Source: Nymphaea colorata (lineage: Eukaryota > Streptophyta > Magnoliopsida > Nymphaeales > Nymphaeaceae). From it: a stretch of DNA of 60,000 nucleotides. This document shows positions 54,268 through 60,000 of this stretch, in pieces (the first letter of the stretch is position 1; every line of letters starts with the position of its first letter). The position numbers and the translations under genes are program-made. Below the pieces are notes generated by a model. That model was not told the origin of the DNA. It searched no databases and saw only the letters and a program-made list of their open reading frames with translations. The stretch spans positions 6,181,528 through 6,241,527 of the forward strand of contig NC_045140.1 in assembly GCF_008831285.2 (NCBI RefSeq), read 5' to 3'.

Positions 54268-54608
54268 TAGAGATGTCAATATATTCGATTTGAAACGAAT
54301 ATCCAACCGAACCGATCAGATATGAAAAAAAATTTAATACCCGAATAAGAAATCAGATTGGATTCAGATTTAATAAATGACATCCGACCGGATTTGGATA
54401 TATATAAATATCTGATCAGATTCGATAAGGATTCTGATTATATTCATTTTTAGACAAATATCATGTATCTAATGCTATTAAATTTTAAAAATTGGTAAAA
54501 TCTGGTTCAAAATTCTAATTCAGATTATGATATAGCTTTTCTTTATTCGAATTGGAATCCGAATATGTGAATATGATTAAGAATGAGTCCCATCGGCTGA
54601 CATCCCTA
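54268..54608. mobile_element. hAT-like MITE, family M2, copy 1
   Basis: Left end 'tagagatgtca', right end the reverse complement 'tgacatcccta', with one mismatch in 11. The interior is rich in 'gatcagat/gaatccga' words. TAGRGATGTCA-type ends are common to plant hAT-derived MITEs. The 8-bp flanks 'gtactgga' and 'atcattta' do not match, so it is old or truncated. Confidence 0.5.
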
Positions 54609-55125
54609 ATCATTTAGTGAAAGATGCAACCACCATTTAATTGTGTGAAAAACAACTGGAAAATTAGTTAAACTACCTGAAATATTAAATTAAAAATCTA
54701 ATTTTAAATTTTTACTGACTGCATCGTCCTTACATTGTAACTGTGGGGTTGAGTTAAGGGAAATGCCCACGCAAAACCGTATGTGCCAAAGTCATATGCA
54801 AAGACAAAGGTCATTTACACTTTCCGACTCAATTTGATCGTATCCACACCGACCCTTTCAAAGCCATCTCTCAGGCACGCAATTTCGAAGCTCACTAACT
54901 CTTCAAACAGTGGACAAAATTAAGTAGATCGACATTACTCAAAGCTTCTTATTGCATTAACATTGTTATATTGAGTATATTTCACAAGAAAATAAAAAAA
55001 TAAACAAATAAAAGGAAATAAGCTCCAGATGAATATTGGAAAGATTTTTGAGTCCTAGGATAGACCCAACAGCCCTAACTTGACGGATTCAAAACGATTT
55101 TTTCTCCTATATTTATACATGTCAA
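54609..55125. other. Non-coding AT-rich DNA
   Basis: No gene recognised. Confidence 0.4.
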
Positions 55126-55597
55126 CGGATCAGATTCGATTCAGATATACCCTTTACCACAGCAAATTTATTAGATGTTCAAACATCAAATTCAAATATC
55201 TATATCCATATCAGATTTTTTAGGTTCACAACGCGAATTTTATCAAAGTCACTTTTACACCCCGAACGCAAAACCACCTTTTAAATGCACAACTGAATCC
55301 AAAATGCTTTATTTCACTCTTAAGAGCTGATTTTTGATCAGATATATGATATTGGATATAGGATATTTATGTAAAACACAATCTGAATGCTTTATCCAAA
55401 TCCAATCAGTTTTTTTTTTTTTAATTAAAACTAAACCAAACCAAACCAAACCCAAAATCCAACATTCAGATGTCATTTTCTAAAATTCAAAACCGATCTA
55501 ATCTCTTAATTAGATGCGTTAAATTGTTTCTCATATCCGAATTTTTTGACTGATTAATTCAGTTATATATCCCATCAGAATCTGACCCAAGGACATC
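55126..55597. mobile_element. hAT-like MITE, family M2, copy 2 (degenerate)
   Basis: Left end 'catgtcaacggatcagattc', right end near 'gaatctgacccaaggacatc' with approximate inverted symmetry, and an interior like 54268-54608. Confidence 0.4.
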
Positions 55598-55683
55598 TCC
55601 ACCCACAACTCACATCAGCTCAAAAAAGTCAACCAGCATCTTCATCCAAGATTCAGTTCAAACTACTTTAAATGGGACCATAA

Positions 55684-55845
55684 GCCAGAAATTTCTGGCT
55701 AAGAAGAACTAAATATAAAATTTTGTATTTTTAGATGGTACTAATATGTAAATGAATAAAATTTCCAAGAAATATCAAATATGAAATAGGAACTTTGTGG
55801 ATCCGTGAGGGCAATTGCCCACACAGTGCCCACACCTGCCCACAC
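55684..55845. mobile_element. MITE-like repeat, family M1, copy 3
   Basis: Starts 'gccagaaatttctggctaag' and ends around 'gtgagggcaattgcccacac'; same internal order as 52266-52440. Confidence 0.45.
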
Positions 55846-56280
55846 CCCTGACCATAAGTCGATGCATTTATAACTCTGAGATGCAGTGAACGGCGACTCG
55901 ACATCTCTATCCATAGCCCTAGCTCTGCCCACATTAGCCAAACGGCCACACACACATACATCATAGAAGGCATCTCATGTGCTCATCTTGTGAAAGCGAG
56001 AAGACCAGAAGCTGCACGAAACAAATGACTTTGGTTCTTATGGCAATTATAGCTTTGTCCCCCAGCAAACCAATAGGGAAAAGGCAATTCAAACGCTTCA
56101 AGGCATCTCGTGTGGACCAACCGAATTTTCACATGGGACATGGCGTTCACGCCATCAATGACCCCAGGAGCTCTAGAAAGAAAGAGACGTCTGTCTTCTT
56201 TCCACGGGAAGGGCCGTTTGCCTTGTCCATATATTGACAACACACATGATACTTTCAATAAATCGATCATCGAACAGTAT
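55846..56280. other. No assigned gene
   Basis: Overlapping short frames on both strands (55977-56270) without a recognisable domain. Composition is closer to 50% GC, so a decayed exon cannot be excluded. Confidence 0.3.
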
Positions 56281-56471
56281 CAGGGGCGGAGCCAAAGTGG
56301 GTTAGCATGGGCCCTGGCCCACTTCAAATTTTTCTTTTTAAAATTTACATGTAAATTTTCAAAAATTTTACTTGTTCTATATAAAAATTTTGAAAAATGA
56401 TATTTCGACCTTGTCAAAATTTAGAAACTTTAATGCGACCCTTTCATGAAAAATTTCTGGTTCCGCCCCTG
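56281..56471. mobile_element. MITE with 14-bp terminal inverted repeats
   Basis: A 191-bp element with left end 'caggggcggagcca' and right end 'tggttccgcccctg', inverted repeats matching at 13 of 14 positions. No coding capacity. Related termini occur at 58589 and more distantly at 618. Confidence 0.75.
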
Positions 56472-56489
56472 AAGAGTATGATTTTCCAC

Positions 56490-56895
56490 CCTTCACGCCT
56501 AGGACTCCACACCAGCCGAGTCAAGCTCCGGCTGCGAACTCAAGTCAAGTATCATAAAACACGTTGGAACTTAACTCGACAATGCAACATTGAGCACGAG
56601 CTCAACTCGCTTAACTCGTTTAACTCGTTTTTGTTAAACATGCCTCGTTTTTTAAACTCATTGAACTTGTTTAAATGTTGCGCATTTAATTATTCTCTCA
56701 TTATATTTCGGCATCATTGTGCAGTCGGGTCAAGTCGAGTTCTTACAACTTGGGCTCGACTTGTTTAGCACTTCCAGCATATATTTGAGCCGAACTCAAC
56801 TCATTTATACACAATTCAAACTCGAGTTGAGTTTTCCAATCAAATTTAAGTCAAACTCAAGCTGGTTGGATACGTTTTGCAGCTCTATTCACACC
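56490..56895. repeat. Interspersed repeat rich in 'actcga/gagctc' words
   Basis: Dense, degenerate runs of 'aactcg', 'gagctcaactcg' and 'actcgagttgag', ending in 'tgcagctcta' which recalls a TAGAGCTGCA-type hAT terminus. Probably an old non-autonomous DNA transposon; no clear partner end or gene. Confidence 0.4.
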
Positions 56896-57370
56896 CAGGT
56901 CCCAGGCCATGCGATTACTGAATTGGCTTTATTTTGATATTTGTTTCCATGATTTTTTTAGATGTCGGTCTTACGGAGGGTAAAAGACCTGAGAATTCAA
57001 TATATTCTGTTCTTATCACTAACTTTACTTATTAAATATGTGAAGTAATCAAACTTCAAAGCTGAGTGAACTGGTAATTATTACTCGACTCTTATCATCC
57101 AACTTGAAAAAGTTGGATGATAATTGATCATATTTGAGTATCATATTTATCTATAGTTTCTGCAAAAATAACTGTGTGCGTGGTATTTGATTTGTCTTTA
57201 TCAGTTATGAGCCACACGGAGGCTTTTCAGTCAGGTAGCTTTCATATACGAAAAGACTATTAATGAGAAGGGCTCGATAACAACCCCATTACTTAGAGGA
57301 GGCATTTGTAGTATTATTGTAGACAATCTCCCTTGTTGTAAACAACTACTTGGTTTGTTTTGTATTGAAA
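56896..57370. other. Non-coding DNA
   Basis: No gene; contains the perfect hairpin at 57092. Confidence 0.4.
57092..57123. repeat. Perfect 14-bp hairpin with GAAA loop
   Basis: 'ttatcatccaactt', loop 'gaaa', then its exact reverse complement. Confidence 0.9.
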
Positions 57371-57671
57371 TGTTAAGAAGGGAGGAAGGGAGACAACTGT
57401 CTTTTGTCACACTCTCAAGAGGGGGATAAAAACAACAAGGAAGAAGACAAATATTTACGTGGTTTAGAGCAAAAATCTCTTACATCCACGGTTGCACAGA
57501 TTTTTTACTATTCACTTATAGATATAAAACACATGCACTCTCAAAGAAGACTAAAATAAAATTGCGGCCCTCCTCTCAACATGAGGATTAGAGCGAAACC
57601 CGCATTTATACAATTGGATCTGTGGTATTGCATGTGAGTGTCCAGTATGAATCAAGTTCCATAAACCAACA
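57371..57671 (-). mobile_element. Solo LTR of a copia-type element
   Basis: In sense (-) orientation it starts TGTTGGTTTATGG and ends CTTCTTAACA, with a TATA-like GTATAAATG (near 57605) and the phrase AACCACGTAAA typical of plant copia LTRs. There is no PBS or polypurine tract beside it and the 5-bp flanks ('tgaaa', 'ttatc') differ, so it is a solo or orphan LTR. Confidence 0.5.
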
Positions 57672-58588
57672 TTATCACCATTTAGCCTTTGAGTGTCGGC
57701 CTACTTTTGAAACTTAAGAGCTAAGTACTCAACTTTTGTAAAGAATTCCCAATGAGCCGTCTACCAAAATAAACATTAGGTTTTTGATATAAAATGATCA
57801 ACGGTAATAAGCCGCTTTTTTTTTCTTAGCTGAAGAAAGATGTTTTGGTAAGTAGCATTTTATTATTTTATATAAACATTAATGTTCTTTTTAAAATGTG
57901 GCAGTTTGAAAATTTTTACTTAAAAGTTAAGCGCTTATATCTTAAATTTTAAAAGCTGAGCCATGACTTATTATTTGCCAAATATTAAAGTGGTGTTTGT
58001 AATTTGTTCTTTAACCTCTTGTCAATAGGATACGGCGGACTAAAGCCACATGGATGACCATTTTCTTTAAAGGTTCTTAACATCAAAAGGTTAGAAGTTT
58101 CATAATTAAAAACAGATTACAAAGAACTGCTATTGAATAAGCAGATTTACCAGGAAGTGCATAAAGTCATAGTACTCATTCAATCCTTATCTTTTTATAG
58201 TACAAGACTTGATTTCAATGTTTTGAAATGTCGTCCCCACCAAGCTTCAACTTGCATATGAGCGTTCTCTCTTTCTTTTCTTTTACAACACCACATAAGG
58301 ATTCTACAATTACAAAGAAGCACTTAAATAATGACTCACTAACAGATCCACACTTATTTTTTGAAGGACAGCAAATATATCTCTCAAGCTGCTGCTTTTC
58401 AATAAAAACCACTAAACTGATCAGTAAAATGATTTGTTTGTCCTCAGGTGTTTCTCCTAAAAAAATATACAAAACAAAAACAACGGATCTACAATCCTTG
58501 CTGCCATCAGACGGCAACAATGAGGATGGTCTCTGGGGCGAGTGGCGAGCGCCTACTATTGACCCTCGCTCGCACGCTGGGCAACAAG
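57672..58588. other. No clear gene; possible exon-like end at 58490-58588
   Basis: Mostly AT-rich non-coding DNA. The last 100 bases are GC-richer and open in several frames up to the MITE insertion at 58589, and one + frame continues beyond the MITE, so a disrupted exon is conceivable. Confidence 0.25.
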
Positions 58589-58780
58589 CAGGGGCGGAGG
58601 GAAGGGGGGGGGCACCTAGGCCATGGCCCCACACCGGCCAATAAAAAAAAAATTACATTGAAAAAAATAAAATTTTGTAATTGTGCCATGTATTTTTTGG
58701 AATTGAATTCAATTGGCCCTACCCGGATTCAGAGATTGGACTGTCAGCCCGCCCCTAAAGAAAATCTTGGCTCCACCCTT
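58589..58780. mobile_element. MITE with 9-bp target-site duplication
   Basis: A 192-bp element starting 'caggggcggag' and ending 'ctccaccctt', flanked by 'ggcaacaag' on both sides (58580-58588 and 58781-58789). A 9-bp duplication suggests Mutator-like mobilisation; an 8-bp hAT-type duplication cannot be excluded by one base of ambiguity. Confidence 0.75.
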
Positions 58781-59435
58781 GGCAACAAGGGTCGATGAGC
58801 ACCAACTCCCTCTTAGAGTAGATCTTGCGTCAAATGTATAAAATCTGGTGAATCTCTATCCTTATCCAACTCTATCGACCACAAACATCCTTCACCTTCC
58901 CATGGAGGACCAGTGGAAATGGTTAATAGGAAAGAACCCCCAAACATAAGGGACGACAAGGCCTTTACAATTGATTTACTTGTTTTATCTTCAAATAAAA
59001 GAATACTCGGGTTGAGACATAGCATAGCTCGTCAGGGTAGGGACATGACAATAACAGGTTTCTAATTTGATTTCTATGGGTGTTGTGTTTTAACCTGACA
59101 TGGGTACTGTTACCATCACTGATGCCAATGCAGACCAAGGTATGGGGAATGAAAGGGGCCTTTTGGCGTCTTTCCAAAAGTAAGGAATAATCCTTCTGCT
59201 CACTCGGAGGACGACTGGGGTTTTGTATAAAACATGCGTGATGAGGAGCGGCGATGCCCCACTAAAAGTCGGTAAAAAAGTTTTATAGGAGAAATTTAAA
59301 GTTAAATTGTCATGACATCAAAGTTATGTGAGACACCTACATTGACCTAGTGCCTCGCAACCAAAAAATCCTCGCTCTGCTATTGATGAGAAGGTAATAC
59401 CCAGAAAGTCATAGGTCCATAAACTAAAGCAGTAG
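58781..59435. other. Mostly non-coding, one weak exon-like frame
   Basis: The - strand frame 58813-59025 (about 70 codons, containing 'FGGSFLLTISTGPPWEGE') reads like natural protein, but no family is recognised and no start or splice context is firm. The rest shows nothing. Confidence 0.25.
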
Positions 59436-60000
59436 TGTTTGCATCCCAAAATTTTCATTGGTTTTGAAGTGCTACAGAAAAATGAGGTTTTGTTTTGAAA
59501 GAGGAAAGAAAGGGACTCGCCCGTCGATACGAGGATCGACCGTTCCCGGCACCTTTACTGGGGGTAATCAACCCAAAGGCTATGTTTATCATTGATGCAT
59601 TTCGTTTTAACTTAAACATCTTTTTGATTCTATATGCGGCGTAGAAAATATTGAAAGTTTGATGTTTCAAACTTTTGAAAATGTTCTTGAATAGTTGCTT
59701 GAAAATGTGAAATGTTTTGAGAAAAAAATGGAACTAGCAAATTTTATTTGAAAAGCTTGTGAAATCATTTTGAAATCACTTTACTATTCTCTTAAGACTT
59801 TAAGTAGGTTTGAAATTTTGCTCTAATTCGGTTACCACCTACCTAGAGCTCCATCCCATCTTGCTTAAGTTCTTTTGAAGAGGTGTTTGTGATCATAAGT
59901 GAAATAAAGTGGGTGAAAATGCATTGATGCATTTATCCTATATAATTGAAAGAATGTAAAACATTCTTACCACAACATTCATCTGAAGTCATTCCTACCA
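59436..60000 (-). repeat. Third Ogre-like LTR, diverged, runs off the window
   Basis: Starts with the same LTR terminus (TGTTTGCATCC on the + strand) and follows the family LTR with many substitutions and small indels. The conserved hairpin block is at about 59505-59585. It could be the 3' LTR of a further element on the - strand or a solo LTR; the window ends before this can be decided. Confidence 0.85.

Noticed and set aside
55977-56270. Overlapping 86- and 95-codon frames as host genes
   Set aside because: They overlap on opposite strands with no domain, start context or splice signals.

Overview
The window is repeat-rich plant nuclear DNA. The evidence is plant-type Ty1/copia and Ty3/gypsy (Tat/Ogre lineage) retrotransposons, several foldback (MITE-like) repeats, a LINE scrap, microsatellites, and a match to the plant nuclear tRNA-Trp(CCA). 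I found no intact host gene. The species cannot be named from this window.

Layout. Positions 1-9724 are unique flank: degenerate repeats, simple repeats, an old LTR remnant read on the + strand (about 6400-7880) and one unassigned exon-like ORF (9003-9431, -). A Ty1/copia element on the - strand begins at 9885 after the target-site copy 'cactg' (9880-9884). Its 3' LTR, RNase H, RT, integrase, protease and gag run to 14476, followed by an unusual GC-rich leader. A large Ty3/gypsy element of Tat/Ogre type, also on the - strand, is inserted in that leader. It has 3.4 kb LTRs, a tRNA-Arg-type PBS, an extra ORF1, gag-protease, a probable intron, RT-RNaseH, a second (archaeal-type) RNase H, integrase, and a tandem-repeat 3' UTR. 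It occupies 15382 onward and its last base is 51575. The copia PBS (51598-51609), 5' LTR (51610-51872) and second 'cactg' (51873-51877) follow. From 51878 to 59435 there are MITEs, a LINE remnant and a solo copia-type LTR. At 59436 a third, more diverged LTR of the same Ogre-like family runs off the window.

The main caveat is that the middle is almost certainly duplicated by assembly. Positions 9725-29877 and 29978-about 50078 are the same 20.1 kb sequence, separated by exactly 100 N. They share LTR-specific variants and differ mainly by one-base homopolymer indels concentrated toward the gap. A single pair of copia target-site copies brackets the whole block. The real locus is most simply one copia with one Ogre-like element nested in it, about 22 kb instead of about 42 kb. 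Coding features are listed for both copies (A = left, B = right) because each carries different sequencing-type breaks.

How the parts work together. In the Ogre-like element the LTR supplies promoter (TATA box with a tandem array just upstream) and a very long structured leader. ORF1 and gag make the particle, protease and pol process and copy the RNA, and integrase inserts it. Two in-frame TGA codons, one in gag and one in pol, are present in both copies, so this element is probably no longer autonomous. The copia element is also broken at several points. The most interesting leads are a two-hairpin element near the 3' end of the Ogre-family LTRs with compensatory base changes in a diverged relative, a captured 5' portion of tRNA-Trp in the copia leader, and tandem arrays in U3, leader and 3' UTR.
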